64,000 nucleotides of DNA from Sporolituus thermophilus DSM 23256 (GCF_900102435.1 NZ_FNBU01000007.1:1-64000), one strand, 5' to 3'; shown: positions 22,987 through 33,297, counted from the first letter of the stretch. Notes: generated from the letters alone by a model not told the origin. Made by a program: numbers and translations.

Positions 22987-23916
22987 TTAGGTCGTGGCCA
23001 AACAAAACCCGGCAAAACCGTCCAGGTTGTCGGTATGAGGGCCGACGACGCCAATTATTAGATAGGTTTTCGACTTGGGATCGTATTTATATTCGTGTAA
23101 CAAACGGAACCCTTCAATCTCTTGGGTATTGCGCACATGCGTCCGTGGTCCGGAGCAAACCCATATGTCGCTACCGATGCGAATATGCCCCTCGTCGCTG
23201 TAACAAACGTCCAACCCTTCGGCAATAATGGCCTTGACCTTCTTTTCCACTTCGCGCAAGTCCACGTCAAGCAGCATCGGGTACTCCAACACAAAGCCGT
23301 GGTGGACGTCGCGGTGCCCGAACTCCAGAATGGCGCCATAATCATTGACCAGTACCCGGGTTGTCAAATCTTCCGCCGTATGGGCCATCTTACGGTACCG
23401 TAGCGTTTTGGTGACGACATTAAAAATTTCTTTAGGAAAAGGTCCAAAGACGGTGGGCCGCACAACAATAACTTCGCCGCCGACACCGATCAGCACGTCG
23501 GCGTTGCGCTCGAGCAGCGGATATAATAGGTCAAAATGCTCAACGATTACCCGCTTGCCATGGGCCAGGGCCTTTTGCACCGCCTCCGCCAGGACATGCA
23601 GCTGTGTAAAGGCCATTTCAAACCGTATGTCGACGTGATAAGTATGGCTGGAAAAAAAGCCTTTGTCAACGTTTTTGAGGAGCGGCAACGGCCGGATATT
23701 GACGCCGTCGTCGTCATTCGTCAGTTCCAGGCCGGGAAACATGCCTTTCACCAGGGATGACTTGCCTGCCCCGGCATCACCGATGATACCGATCAGCCGG
23801 TCCAATGGCGACAGATAACGCTCGCCGAGTTGTTCACCCAGAATATACATCCGGTTGCGGCCCCGCGGGGCAAAATAGCTGGCATACATGAGCTGCTCGC
23901 CAATCAGCGACTTCAT
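22987..23916 (-). CDS. P-loop protein of the glutamate-fermentation operon
   Basis: A 309-aa protein with a Walker A motif 'GDAGAGKSS' near residue 47 and no transporter or helicase signature. The C-terminal part has His-containing stretches ('EFGHRDVHHGF') that resemble the additional domain of alanyl-tRNA synthetases; I recall similar proteins being named after that domain. It lies between methylaspartase and citD, 32 nt from the former. Its role in the pathway is not known; regulatory kinase or cofactor handling are guesses. The start has GGGAGG 7-8 nt upstream. Confidence 0.75.
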   Translation of the reverse strand: MKSLIGEQLMYASYFAPRGRNRMYILGEQLGERYLSPLDRLIGIIGDAGAGKSSLVKGMFPGLELTNDDDGVNIRPLPLLKNVDKGFFSSHTYHVDIRFEMAFTQLHVLAEAVQKALAHGKRVIVEHFDLLYPLLERNADVLIGVGGEVIVVRPTVFGPFPKEIFNVVTKTLRYRKMAHTAEDLTTRVLVNDYGAILEFGHRDVHHGFVLEYPMLLDVDLREVEKKVKAIIAEGLDVCYSDEGHIRIGSDIWVCSGPRTHVRNTQEIEGFRLLHEYKYDPKSKTYLIIGVVGPHTDNLDGFAGFCLATT

Positions 23917-23948
23917 AAACTGCCTCCCGTTTGTTACACGGCAATGGT

Positions 23949-25199
23949 TTACTGCTTGCGCGCCCGGCGGAGGGCCAGGATGCGCTGCATTTCGTTATAA
24001 ACAATCATATAGCCTTCGTCCACGCCCATGCCCGGCTTAGCCAGCATCTGCGCCGGCTGGGTGGCCATGGCGATGTGCACGCACACCTGGGCGGAGCGGT
24101 CGGTCTCATTGCAGGTGCCGCCCTGGTAAGCGCCGACCCCTTTTTGTTTGCAATAGAGGATGGACTCGATGATATTATTGATGCCGCCAAGATCGGGGGT
24201 CTTAATCTGTAGCATGTCACCGGCACGACGGTCGGCGAACAGTTTGATGTCCTCATAAGTGTTGCACCACTCGTCGGCCACTACTTCCACGCCGATGCCG
24301 GCCGCATGCAGGCGGGCGGTCAGGTCGGCCAGAATGTCGATCTGTTTGTCGCGGTCCTCAATGTCAATCGGGCCCTCGATGCGCAGTTTGAGCGGGGCGG
24401 CCGCCTTTTCCAGCCGGCCGAAGTATTCGACGATTTTGTCCAGGTCATTGTTGAACGCCAGGCCAATAGTGCCGTAGGTGTCGATGTGCAGCACCGGGTT
24501 ATAATCGTCGCGGGTGCGCAGTTTCATAACCCGGTTTTTCAGCCACTGGACATACTCTAAGAGTTTTTCGCCGTTCTCCCCCAGTTTTTCCTTCACATTA
24601 TTAATAAGGCCATGGGGTAAAACTTGCGCCTGCTTAATAATCATTTTGTCGGCGTTGTCATAGCGGTCATCGCCCGACTGGGTGAAGATTGGGATTTCCT
24701 GGTCGCTGACCTGGGTATTGTATTCCTCGGCGATGACTTCGCACATCAATTTTTTCTTCGCTTTGGCCACGGCGTCGAGGATGGCCTGGGTAACGCCATA
24801 GCGCAGGGCGGTGTGAATCCGTTTGCCGGTAGCGGGGTCGCTTAAGCTGTCGATTTCCTCGGCCAGGGCCTTGAAAGAGGTGAGTTCGCGGCCCACCAGC
24901 CGGGGCTTGATGTACTCTTCAATCAGGGGAATAAAGTCGTTGGCGAGGAACAGGGGATCACGGCCGCCGGCGCCGCTGTACTGCACCGCGGCACAGTCGC
25001 CGTAGGCAACCTGACCGTCTTCCAGGACCAGCATAACCGAAACTGCCTCTCCGGCCTGGCGTACTGCGGTAAAGCCGGGAGTGATAGGATCGCCCAAATA
25101 GGTAAAGCCGTCATGGGCGGCGCCGGCTTTAATCGCCCGCTGGTCGTCAAAATAGAAGCCTGTCATCCCTTTAGCGCACACTACGTCGATTATTTTCAT
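23949..25199 (-). CDS. mal: Methylaspartate ammonia-lyase
   Basis: A 416-aa enolase-superfamily enzyme: 3-methylaspartate -> mesaconate + NH3. The catalytic pair H196 and K333 ('QIKTPDLGG') and metal ligands D240, E275 and D309 line up with H194, K331, D238, E273 and D307 of characterised enzymes. GGAGAGG lies 7 nt before the ATG. It follows glutamate mutase E by 37 nt and supplies the substrate for the downstream mesaconase-type pair. Confidence 0.97.
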   Translation of the reverse strand: MKIIDVVCAKGMTGFYFDDQRAIKAGAAHDGFTYLGDPITPGFTAVRQAGEAVSVMLVLEDGQVAYGDCAAVQYSGAGGRDPLFLANDFIPLIEEYIKPRLVGRELTSFKALAEEIDSLSDPATGKRIHTALRYGVTQAILDAVAKAKKKLMCEVIAEEYNTQVSDQEIPIFTQSGDDRYDNADKMIIKQAQVLPHGLINNVKEKLGENGEKLLEYVQWLKNRVMKLRTRDDYNPVLHIDTYGTIGLAFNNDLDKIVEYFGRLEKAAAPLKLRIEGPIDIEDRDKQIDILADLTARLHAAGIGVEVVADEWCNTYEDIKLFADRRAGDMLQIKTPDLGGINNIIESILYCKQKGVGAYQGGTCNETDRSAQVCVHIAMATQPAQMLAKPGMGVDEGYMIVYNEMQRILALRRARKQ

Positions 25200-25236
25200 A
25201 AGCTACCTCTCCGTTCATGTTTTTTCAGTTTACGAT

Positions 25237-26688
25237 TTAGCGCGGTCTGCCGACCAGGCGGCCATTGGAAATGGCGTAGATATCGTCAATCACCATCTGG
25301 AAGCTCGGGCTGCGGCCTTCGGCCTTGCCCCGCTCCTCAATTTTAGCGCGGTGGAAGTCGATAATGTCCTGGGTAAAGGGCAGGTTGCCTACGTCAAAGA
25401 GGCGAACGGCGCCGTTGTTGTCGCGAGCCGGCAGGATTTTGTTAAGATTGAACTTGCTGGGGGCAAACGGAACGTCCAGGACGCCGGCGGCAAAGGCCCG
25501 CACCGTGCCGACGGCGTAGTCGCCGCCGCCCAGTTCAAAGACTTTGTCCAGCAGGCAGCGCGTCTCGGCCTTAATGATCTCTATCTCGGCCTCCACTTCC
25601 TTGGTCAGGGGGAAGGGCTGGTCCCGCAGCATGTTAATCATTTGTTTGGTTGCCCTGAGGCCCTGGGCGTTAGCTTCCTTGGTCGGGATGCCCAGCGCCT
25701 CGTGCGGCGTCTTGACGATAACTTTGGTCGCCTTGGCCAGCGCAGCGGCCGCAGCGCCCCAGGAGATAACGGCAAAAGCTTTGGCCTCATCCTGCGGGAA
25801 ACCGCCCATCCATTGATGGAATACCGTTGTCAGCACGCAATCGGTATAGCCGTGCTTGGCAAAATACTCCTCAGCCAGGGCTTCGAGGGCTTTGATTGCG
25901 GCCACGTCCTGGATAAGGTTGCCGCACTGGCCGTAGCCGAGGGTAATATTTTTAACGCCCTGCTCGGCCGCGAGGATGCCTTCAATAATGGCCACCGCGT
26001 GGGAAATACTGGGCGGAACAAGCGTACCGGTCAGGGGACCGAAGGGTTCGCGGTTGATTTCGATGCCGTGTTCCGCATAAATGCCGACCAGGCGGTCGCA
26101 GTACTGCCAGTCAAGAATGGTTTTTTCCAGGGAAACGCTTTTGGCATAGGGGATATTGTACGAAATGCCGCCGCCTTCGTAGGAAGTAAAGCCGCCGGCC
26201 AGCGTAATTTCGGCAAGGAGGCGGGCATCAGGCGTGCCATGCCGTACCTGCAGGGGGGCATCCACGTTTTCCACCACTTTGCGCACTCCGGCCACGCCGT
26301 GGTTAACGGCCGGAAAGCCATTAAGGAGGGAACGGCCAGCCCGCAGGCTTTCCTCGATACCGTGTTGCGCTTCCTTATACTGGTTCTGGCGGGTATAGCT
26401 GTCGATAGTGGTCGGCAGGAGGTCGGCTTCCCCCTCTTTTTTGAGGAAATTCAAGAGTTCGATATGGTCGTCGATCAGGGCAACACCGGCGCGGGGCTGG
26501 GTCAACGTTTCGCCGTTCTGTTTGGCCTTGACCAGCCGCTTGGCAAACTGCCGGTTGGCCGGAATATTTTCGTGGTACTTTATCGCCTCGTCAAAGTCCA
26601 CGTCCTGGCCGGTAGGCCATTGCTTGAGCACTTCGGCCCGGACGGCATAAAATTCGTCATGCGTCCATTTCTTATTTTTCAGTTCCAT
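25237..26688 (-). CDS. glmE: Glutamate mutase epsilon subunit
   Basis: The 483-aa catalytic TIM-barrel subunit that, with the cobalamin-binding S subunit, converts L-glutamate to (2S,3S)-3-methylaspartate. The length equals that of the clostridial enzyme when translation starts at the ATG at 26688 (GGAGGG 6 nt upstream); the six extra codons upstream belong to the ribosome binding site. '[10 protein letters not shown]' and 'YNIPYAKSV' near residues 143 and 175 are typical. The start overlaps the end of glmL by 17 nt. Confidence 0.97.
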   Translation of the reverse strand: MELKNKKWTHDEFYAVRAEVLKQWPTGQDVDFDEAIKYHENIPANRQFAKRLVKAKQNGETLTQPRAGVALIDDHIELLNFLKKEGEADLLPTTIDSYTRQNQYKEAQHGIEESLRAGRSLLNGFPAVNHGVAGVRKVVENVDAPLQVRHGTPDARLLAEITLAGGFTSYEGGGISYNIPYAKSVSLEKTILDWQYCDRLVGIYAEHGIEINREPFGPLTGTLVPPSISHAVAIIEGILAAEQGVKNITLGYGQCGNLIQDVAAIKALEALAEEYFAKHGYTDCVLTTVFHQWMGGFPQDEAKAFAVISWGAAAAALAKATKVIVKTPHEALGIPTKEANAQGLRATKQMINMLRDQPFPLTKEVEAEIEIIKAETRCLLDKVFELGGGDYAVGTVRAFAAGVLDVPFAPSKFNLNKILPARDNNGAVRLFDVGNLPFTQDIIDFHRAKIEERGKAEGRSPSFQMVIDDIYAISNGRLVGRPR

Positions 26689-28075
26689 GACTGTCCCTCC
26701 GAACAATGTATTTTTTCAGCATGCGCACAGCCGTATCAGGATAGTCTTCCCCCAGCAGCCCCATGGCCGCCATGATGTACTGCCGGTCGATCAGAAACTC
26801 CGGTTGCTGCGGTTTGAGAATATGGGGATTGGCTTCTTCAAATACAATTCCCCGGAGTATGGCTTCCGGGTGCGGATTGTTGATGATGACGCCGCCGGTG
26901 CCGACGACGGTGGTTACGCCGGTCAAATCTTTACCGGTCTGGACAAAGGTCGAGCCGAAGGGGGTAAAATAAGTTTCGAGCTGGCCGACATGCCGGTCGG
27001 CGCTTAGTTTGGTACACGCGCGGCCCATGGCGATTTCGATGCGCTCTTCTTCCGCCGTTTGCGGCAAGTATTCAATATTGGCCTCTACTTTGGCCACATA
27101 GGCAACCACTGCTTCCTCGCTGGTCTCCGCATAGCTACCGATCAAGCGCGCCCCTGCCGCTTTTAAAAGCGCCCCGGCGCTGTAACGCATGCCCAAATCG
27201 CCTTCTACCGTCCGTTTGGCAAACGGTTCGGGCAAGCCACGCAAGGCTACGGCCGGTTTGGACGGTTCGCCTTTGCCGATGGAATAGACGTCGGTAGTAG
27301 CGCCGCCAATGTCGACGACCATGAGATCACCCAGGCCAGGCTCATTGTCCGTGCCGCGGCTTAACAGTTCGGCCGCCCGCAGCACGGCTGCCGGCGTCGG
27401 CATTACCATGCGGTCGACAAACTTATTGGCCTTATTCAGGCCCTTGGCCTCAACGATGCGTTTCAAGAACACATCGCGGATGGTGGCCCGGGCCGGTTCA
27501 ATATTAAGTTCATTTAAGCGGGGCATGACATTTTCGGTATGATAGACGTCCGTCATGGTCGCGGCCAGCATCTTGACCACCGCCGGCGCGACCGATTTAT
27601 TGCCGGCGACCACGACCGGCACGTTCAGGCCAGATGCGGCCAGCATCTTGGCGTTGTGGAGAATTACCTCCTTATTGCCGCCGTCAGTGCCGCCGGCCAG
27701 CAAGATAATTTCCGGTTTTAGCCCAACGATTTCCTCAAGTTCATAGTCGCTGAGTTCATGACAGTACACGCCCAGTACCTTGGCGCCGGCGCCGAGCGCC
27801 GCCCGTTTGGCCGCCTCGGCCGTAAGCTCCGGCACCAGCCCAATGGCCACCATCTTCAGTCCGCCGGCGGCGCTGGAGCAGCCGAGCACCTTGGCAAACT
27901 CAAGGCGCCCCGTTGTGGCAAAAAGCTTGTCCAACGCCTGGTTGAGGCCTTCCATTATGTCGGTTTCGACGGTAGTAATCCCGCGAGCGGTGCCTAAGAT
28001 AACCTCCCGCTCCACGTCTATTGCTGTAATCTTGGTATAGGTGCTGCCAAAATCGATCAGCAACACATTAGCCAT
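26672..28075 (-). CDS. glmL: Glutamate mutase accessory protein GlmL/MutL
   Basis: A 467-aa ASKHA-fold ATPase ('[11 protein letters not shown]' phosphate-1 and 'DIGGATTDV' phosphate-2 motifs). It is conserved between the S and E genes of glutamate mutase and is thought to act as reactivating chaperone for the B12 enzyme. AAAGGGG precedes the ATG at 28075, which overlaps the glmS stop by 8 nt; the longer frame to 28102 lies inside glmS. Confidence 0.95.
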   Translation of the reverse strand: MANVLLIDFGSTYTKITAIDVEREVILGTARGITTVETDIMEGLNQALDKLFATTGRLEFAKVLGCSSAAGGLKMVAIGLVPELTAEAAKRAALGAGAKVLGVYCHELSDYELEEIVGLKPEIILLAGGTDGGNKEVILHNAKMLAASGLNVPVVVAGNKSVAPAVVKMLAATMTDVYHTENVMPRLNELNIEPARATIRDVFLKRIVEAKGLNKANKFVDRMVMPTPAAVLRAAELLSRGTDNEPGLGDLMVVDIGGATTDVYSIGKGEPSKPAVALRGLPEPFAKRTVEGDLGMRYSAGALLKAAGARLIGSYAETSEEAVVAYVAKVEANIEYLPQTAEEERIEIAMGRACTKLSADRHVGQLETYFTPFGSTFVQTGKDLTGVTTVVGTGGVIINNPHPEAILRGIVFEEANPHILKPQQPEFLIDRQYIMAAMGLLGEDYPDTAVRMLKKYIVRRDSHGTEK

Positions 28076-28502
28076 GGAGAAGGCCCCTTTGCGCCAAATC
28101 ATGCTTTAGGTCGGCAATGACCTTATCCGGCAGGGTGCCGGGCGCATACACGCGATCGTACCCCATTTCCTTGAATTTGGCTTCAACGGCGGCAAAGTCG
28201 GTCTTGCCGACAACAAGGTTGCCGCCTACATAGAGCAGGATGTCACCAATCCCCGCTTCACGGCACATATCACGCAGGCCGCGGCAGTCGATTTCGCCGT
28301 GCCCGTAGAGCGACGCCACCAGAATCGCTTTGGCATCGGTCTCAATGGCGGCGTTGACAAAGTCTTTCTGCGGTACCAACACGCCGAGATTAACAACGTC
28401 GAAGCCGGCGGCGGTAAGGGCATGATCGAGAATTTTATTGCCCACCGCATGGCAGTCGGCGCCAATGACACCTAAAATAATTTTCACTTTGTCTTTTTGC
28501 AT
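28068..28502 (-). CDS. glmS: Glutamate mutase sigma subunit, B12-binding
   Basis: A 144-aa cobalamin-binding subunit. The base-off/His-on motif D16-x-H18-x-x-G21 ('DCHAVGN') and the later 'GG' phosphate region are present. GGAGTAAGGGG precedes the ATG. First gene of the long leftward operon for glutamate fermentation (glmS-L-E, mal, P-loop, citDEFC, malic enzyme, fumarase-type pair). Confidence 0.97.
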   Translation of the reverse strand: MQKDKVKIILGVIGADCHAVGNKILDHALTAAGFDVVNLGVLVPQKDFVNAAIETDAKAILVASLYGHGEIDCRGLRDMCREAGIGDILLYVGGNLVVGKTDFAAVEAKFKEMGYDRVYAPGTLPDKVIADLKHDLAQRGLLHG

Positions 28503-28745
28503 GTCCCCTTACTCCTTTTCTAACGTGTTTTGGCCTGCAGCCAACTTAGATGGTTATGACCGTTAATCTTGCCAATTTGCGGCTAATACCTGACAGCTCC
28601 GTTGGGTTGGCAACAGCTGCGCGGCGGCAATCAGCCACTCTTATTTTGTTCATTATGTAATTTTTCACTTAGCAAAATAAAAATTCCCCGGCGGCGCCGC
28701 AGTATGTAATCACTCCTTTTAAATTGGATTAATCCATTAATCCAA
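28503..28745 (-). promoter_or_regulatory. Leader of the glutamate-fermentation operon with palindrome
   Basis: A ~240-nt gene-free leader. At 28724-28745 lies a 9-bp inverted repeat TTGGATTAA-tcca-TTAATCCAA, likely an operator. I found no clear -35/-10 pair, and no cobalamin riboswitch core although the first enzyme needs B12. Confidence 0.5.
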
Positions 28746-28807
28746 ATCTAGTCCTGTTTAATATTATGGCATAAGTTTGTCTAAAGTTCAACAAATTTCG
28801 CAATATA

Positions 28808-28849
28808 AAAAAAGAAAAAACCGTCAAAACCTTGAACGGTTTTGACGGT
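28808..28849 (-). terminator. Terminator of acyl-CoA dehydrogenase operon
   Basis: accgtcaaaacc/ggttttgacggt stem followed by a T run on the minus strand, just after the stop at 28865. Confidence 0.88.
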
Positions 28850-28864
28850 AAGACCCGCTCCAAT

Positions 28865-30004
28865 TTACCGTAAGATATTACCGGCAATGACCATGCGCTG
28901 CGCCTGGTTGGTCCCTTCGTAAATCTGCGTGATCTTGGCGTCGCGCATGAAACGCTCAACGGGATACTCGCGGCTGTAGCCGTAACCGCCGAAGATCTGG
29001 ACGGCATCGGTCGTAACCGCCATCGCGGCGTCGGAAGCAAACATCTTGGCCATTGCCGCTTCTTTGGCATAGGGCAGGTTGTTGGATTTATTGTACGCCG
29101 CCCGGTAGGTCAAGAGCCGGGCCGCCTCCACCTTGGTCGCCATATCCGCCAGCATGAAGCTGATTGCCTGGTTATTGGCAATCGGCTTGCCGAATTGTAC
29201 CCGTTCTTTCGAGTACTTGATAGCCGCCTCCAATGCCGCCTGGGCAATGCCTACCGACTGGGCGGCAACGCCGATGCGGCCGCCGTCAAGGGTCGTCATG
29301 GCAATCTTGAAGCCCTCGCCTTCCTTGCCGAGCAGGTTGGCAGCAGGCACGCGGCAGTTGTCGAGAATAACCTCGCGCTGCACCGATGACCGGATCCCCA
29401 TCTTAATTTCTTTTTTGCCGAACGACAGTCCCGGGGTGCCTTTTTCCACAATAAAGGCGCTCATTCCCTTAGGACCGGCGGCTTTATCGGTAGCGGCAAA
29501 GATAACCTCGATTTCCGCTTCCCCGCCATTGGTATTGAATACTTTCGTGCCGTTAAGAATGTAGTAATCGCCGTCGCGCACGGCCGTGGTCGAGCCGGCC
29601 GCGGCATCGGTGCCGGCATTGGGCTCGGTGAGGCCAAACGCGCCCAGTTTTACCCCTTCGGCCAACGGACGGAGGAATTTTTGTTTTTGCTCTTCCGTGC
29701 CGTATTTGTAAATCGGCCAGGAACAGAGCGATACATGGACGGACAGACCAATACCGGTAGACGCGCACACCCGGGAAATTTCTTCAACCGCAATGGCGTA
29801 AGCGACAAAATCGCTTCCGGCACCGCCATACTTTTCCGGATAAGGCAAACCCATAATCCCCAACTTGCCCATTTCGTCGAAAATTTCCCGCGGGAAAATT
29901 TCTTTTTCATCCCGCTCGGCTGCGCTGGGGGCAATCACTTTCTCCGCAAACTCCCGCACCATTTTGCGAATGTCTTCTTGCTCAGGGGTAAGCGTAAAAT
30001 TCAT
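28865..30004 (-). CDS. Short-chain acyl-CoA dehydrogenase
   Basis: A 379-aa FAD enzyme of the butyryl-CoA dehydrogenase type. '[15 protein letters not shown]' and '[17 protein letters not shown]' with the catalytic Glu are present; length is normal. GGAGGTG lies 9 nt before the ATG. It ends the operon that begins with the CoA-transferase and the dehydratase-like gene. It could reduce crotonyl-CoA (or an analogue) to butyryl-CoA. No ETF genes lie in the window. Confidence 0.93.
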   Translation of the reverse strand: MNFTLTPEQEDIRKMVREFAEKVIAPSAAERDEKEIFPREIFDEMGKLGIMGLPYPEKYGGAGSDFVAYAIAVEEISRVCASTGIGLSVHVSLCSWPIYKYGTEEQKQKFLRPLAEGVKLGAFGLTEPNAGTDAAAGSTTAVRDGDYYILNGTKVFNTNGGEAEIEVIFAATDKAAGPKGMSAFIVEKGTPGLSFGKKEIKMGIRSSVQREVILDNCRVPAANLLGKEGEGFKIAMTTLDGGRIGVAAQSVGIAQAALEAAIKYSKERVQFGKPIANNQAISFMLADMATKVEAARLLTYRAAYNKSNNLPYAKEAAMAKMFASDAAMAVTTDAVQIFGGYGYSREYPVERFMRDAKITQIYEGTNQAQRMVIAGNILR

Positions 30005-30144
30005 TCACATGCACCTCCATCGGTAAAATTCGGATTTTGCCCTAAAACGACCATAGCCTTGCATCTTTATATAAGGGCGGTCCCCCTCCCAACAAGCAAT
30101 AACCAACAACGGGTAGGGGGCCGCCAAAAGACCTTTCAGACCTT

Positions 30145-31605
30145 CTATTTCTTAGCCGGCGCCGGATCAGCCAAATCAGCGGTAATACCGGCGATGCGCT
30201 TGGCATCAGCCGCAAATTTTTCCCACGGCTCCATCGCTCTTACGACCAACCGGGCGCCGTCAGGCGAACCGCCGCCGTGCATGCAGCCCGGTATGCCGCC
30301 GCCGACCGTCAGCCATTCTACCAGACGGGCAGCACGGGCACGGGTTTCACCGTCAGAACCGGCCGCCAGCATCTTATACAGCGTTTCCCCATACAGCGGC
30401 GACTGGAAGTCTTTGTAGGACGGGAAACAGCCGGTCTCAGCAATGCCGCCGCTGATATCCTGAGCAATAACCTTTGTTTCGTATGGCAGCTTAGCGACCT
30501 GGGTCTTATTAACATGGGCCAGTAAGAGGTCAGGAATCCAGAGACCGGACGGGTGTGCCTTGCCGGCCATCATGGCGCCCAGGCCCAACCCATAAGTAAT
30601 TTCGTTATTAATCGCCATTTGATTTAGCTTTTCTTGGAAAACTTTCGAGGACAAGCCGTTAGCGCGGGCCATATTCATGGCGGCGCCGATCATAATGTCC
30701 CCTTGCCCGGCGACGCAGGCGCCGATAGCAGCGCGGTAAATCGCCGTGAAGTAGCTGATAATCTTGCCGGTGTATTTGAACTCACCGCACAAAAATACCC
30801 GGTCGTTCGGCACAAAAACATCGTCGAAAATCAGGAAGGCTTGCGTAATGTTGCCGGCCTTCGGCGCATCCCAACCCTCTTCCTCATCACGGGTGTCGCT
30901 GGGACGACGGGTTTCCACGATGGTCAAGCCTTCGGCGTCACGCGGCACGGCGGCGGCCACGCAGAAGTCTTTCTCCGATTCGCCGTAACCGCTGCCCGGC
31001 AGGATAATAATCTCATGGGCAGCAGCGACCCCGCAGATTTGCGCCTTGTAACCGCGAATAACGATGCCGTCCGGCCGGACTTCTTTGACGTGCAAGTTGC
31101 TGTCTTTGTTCGGCTGCTGGGAAGGTTTGAGGCTGCGGTTGCCTTTGGCGTCGGTAATCGCGCCGGCCAGGGCAAACGCATTGTCTTCAACGTAACGGAA
31201 ATACTTCTTCACCCGTTCATGATAGTTGGTCCCCAGTTCTTTATCCATTTCATAAGTAACCGCCCACAGCACGTTGATCCCGGTCCAGCCGGCGCAGGTT
31301 GCGCCCTGGCAGGTCCCGGTAACCCGGTATTGCGCGCGCTTCATCAGCGAATTGCCCATGACCGCCTCGGCACTGTTCATCAGGGTATTCCAGCGGTGGG
31401 CCGTTTCGCCGGTCAAATGGGACTTGGCGGTAAAGATCGGTGCCTTTTCCGGATCGAAGGCCGCGTCGTAAGACTGCGCCACCGATTGGACATGAAGCCG
31501 GGTCGCGGGATGACTCGTTACGTCCTCGATGAGTTCACCCCATTTATAAATGTTGGGACGCAGCTTTCTCAGACTTTCTTTGTACTGTTCGCCGTTCATC
31601 AACAT
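30145..31605 (-). CDS. 4-hydroxybutyryl-CoA dehydratase-like protein
   Basis: A 486-aa member of the HpaB / 4-hydroxybutyryl-CoA dehydratase superfamily, over its full length. In the Clostridium aminobutyricum enzyme the [4Fe-4S] ligands are C99, C103, H292 and C299. Here the first two are C99 and C104 (one extra residue between them), the His is replaced by Tyr290 ('AIYRAAIGAC'), the last Cys is C297, and the following Lys is Val298. Neighbours are a CoA-transferase and an acyl-CoA dehydrogenase, so an acyl-CoA substrate is likely. It may be a dehydratase with a changed cluster or a different flavoenzyme. The start at ATG 31605 has AAAGGAG 8 nt upstream; the frame to 31614 overlaps it. Confidence 0.8.
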   Translation of the reverse strand: MLMNGEQYKESLRKLRPNIYKWGELIEDVTSHPATRLHVQSVAQSYDAAFDPEKAPIFTAKSHLTGETAHRWNTLMNSAEAVMGNSLMKRAQYRVTGTCQGATCAGWTGINVLWAVTYEMDKELGTNYHERVKKYFRYVEDNAFALAGAITDAKGNRSLKPSQQPNKDSNLHVKEVRPDGIVIRGYKAQICGVAAAHEIIILPGSGYGESEKDFCVAAAVPRDAEGLTIVETRRPSDTRDEEEGWDAPKAGNITQAFLIFDDVFVPNDRVFLCGEFKYTGKIISYFTAIYRAAIGACVAGQGDIMIGAAMNMARANGLSSKVFQEKLNQMAINNEITYGLGLGAMMAGKAHPSGLWIPDLLLAHVNKTQVAKLPYETKVIAQDISGGIAETGCFPSYKDFQSPLYGETLYKMLAAGSDGETRARAARLVEWLTVGGGIPGCMHGGGSPDGARLVVRAMEPWEKFAADAKRIAGITADLADPAPAKK

Positions 31606-31664
31606 ACTGACCACTCCTTTTCAAATAGTTTGGTATAACTAAAGCCTTACAACCAGCATGGTTG

Positions 31665-33236
31665 TTAAGCTTTTTTGGACAGGATTTCGTCTTTGAGGCC
31701 CATCGGTTTGTCTGTAAAAATCCGCCGGTCCATCAGCTTAAGGTCGCTGGCCACGTGCGGTTTAAACAACATCTGGCCGAAAATATCTTTTTCCAGGTCT
31801 ACGCCAGGCGCAACTTCCGTTAAGGTCAGCCCTTCCGGCCGCATCTCAAAGACCGCCCGCTCGGTGACGTAAAGCACCTTTTGCCCTTTTTCGCGGGCGT
31901 ACTCGCCGCTAAATGTGATGTGTCCCACTTTGGGCACCAGTTTTTTAGCTTTTCCTTCCTCAACGATCGTCAATTTGCCGTTGCCGGTCGCCACTTTCAA
32001 GCCGCCGGCAGTCATGGTGCCGCAGAATACTACCTTTTTGGCGTTCTGGGTAATGTTGACAAAGCCGCCGGGACCGGCAATCCGCGGCCCGAATTTGCTG
32101 ACATTGACATTACCGTAAACATCAAGTTCGGCCATCCCGAGACAGGCCAGGTCCAAACCGCCGCCGTCGTAGAAATCGAACTGACTGGGATGGTCAAGGA
32201 TGGCTTCCGGATTAATCGAACAGCCAAACCTTAGGCCCGAGGTCGGAACCCCACCGATGAGACCGGGCTCAATGGTTGCTGTTAAAAGATCAATGATACC
32301 TTCCTCGGCCGCTACCGCCGACACGCCTTCCGGCATGCCGATGCCCAAGTTGATCACACTGTCCGGGCTAAGCTCCATAGCCGCCCGGCGGCAGATGATC
32401 TTTCGGTCATCCAGCGGTATCGGCTCGATGCTGCTTAGCGGCGCCTTTATTTCACCGGTCAAAGCCGGATTGTACTGCTCGACCATGCTTTGCCAATGAT
32501 TTTCCGGTTTGGCGACCACAATGGCATCCACCAATATGCCGGGCACGACCACCATCCGCGGGTCTAACGTGCCGGTTTGCGCCAGGCGCTCGACCTGCAC
32601 GATAACCTTGCCTCCCGAGTTTTTGGCCGCCATGGCTAAGGCAAGAAATTCCAGCCGGATGGCCTCCTTTTCGATAGTAACGTTGCCTTTTAGATCAGCC
32701 GTCGTCCCCCGGATTATGGCGACGTTAATCGGGAAAGCCTTATACCAAAGATATTCCTGCCCTTCCAGTTCAATCAGCTTAACGATTTCCGCCTTGGAGA
32801 TACTGTTCAGGCGCCCGCCCGTTTCCCGCGGATCGGCAAAAGTCTTGAGCCCCACATGGGTAATAACGCCCGGCTTTTTCCCCGCAATGGCGCGGAAAAG
32901 GTGCATCATTACTCCCTGCGGCACGGCATAGGCTTCGACTTTTTCCTCATTAATCAGCCGCACCATGTCCGGTTGGAGATTAAAATGTCCGGCAATAATC
33001 CGTTTGATCAGCCCTTCTTTGCACCACCGGTTAAGTCCCCAGTTGGACTTGCCGTCGTTTTGCGAAGCGCCGTACGCCAGCGTGAGACTGTGCGGCGTAC
33101 CTGTCTTCAAAAAACTTGCTTCTACCGCTTTGGAAATTTCTTCCGGATGTCCCATGCCGATAAAGCCGCTTATAGCTACCGTATCGCCCGGCTTTATCAG
33201 TCGGACCGCCTCTTCTGCGGTCATTACTTTGTTCAA
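31665..33236 (-). CDS. Acyl-CoA:acetate CoA-transferase
   Basis: A 523-aa fused alpha-beta family I CoA-transferase of the propionate/3-oxoacid kind. The catalytic Glu is in 'TIEPGLIGGVP' (about E323), and the N-terminal half has 'GFIGMGHPEEI'. Frame candidates are GTG 33245, which lies in the GAGGGGG sequence, TTG 33236 at good spacing (8 nt), and ATG 33224. TTG is preferred. First gene of the sigma-54 operon; it would activate the substrate used by the dehydratase-like protein. Confidence 0.9.
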   Translation of the reverse strand: MNKVMTAEEAVRLIKPGDTVAISGFIGMGHPEEISKAVEASFLKTGTPHSLTLAYGASQNDGKSNWGLNRWCKEGLIKRIIAGHFNLQPDMVRLINEEKVEAYAVPQGVMMHLFRAIAGKKPGVITHVGLKTFADPRETGGRLNSISKAEIVKLIELEGQEYLWYKAFPINVAIIRGTTADLKGNVTIEKEAIRLEFLALAMAAKNSGGKVIVQVERLAQTGTLDPRMVVVPGILVDAIVVAKPENHWQSMVEQYNPALTGEIKAPLSSIEPIPLDDRKIICRRAAMELSPDSVINLGIGMPEGVSAVAAEEGIIDLLTATIEPGLIGGVPTSGLRFGCSINPEAILDHPSQFDFYDGGGLDLACLGMAELDVYGNVNVSKFGPRIAGPGGFVNITQNAKKVVFCGTMTAGGLKVATGNGKLTIVEEGKAKKLVPKVGHITFSGEYAREKGQKVLYVTERAVFEMRPEGLTLTEVAPGVDLEKDIFGQMLFKPHVASDLKLMDRRIFTDKPMGLKDEILSKKA

Positions 33237-33297
33237 CTTATCCACCCCCTCGCACTTTTAAAAACCACGACCGGTCTTACGGTTCCTCTCTTCTATG

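Noticed and set aside
25351-26775. 474-aa ORF opposite glmE
   Set aside because: Antisense shadow of a well-supported glutamate mutase gene in GC-rich DNA; no own start signal or family.
28503-28720. Cobalamin riboswitch before glutamate mutase
   Set aside because: Expected from the B12 need, but the conserved B12-box and core segments are not present.
30634-31638. 334-aa ORF opposite the dehydratase-like gene
   Set aside because: Antisense shadow of a conserved protein-coding gene.
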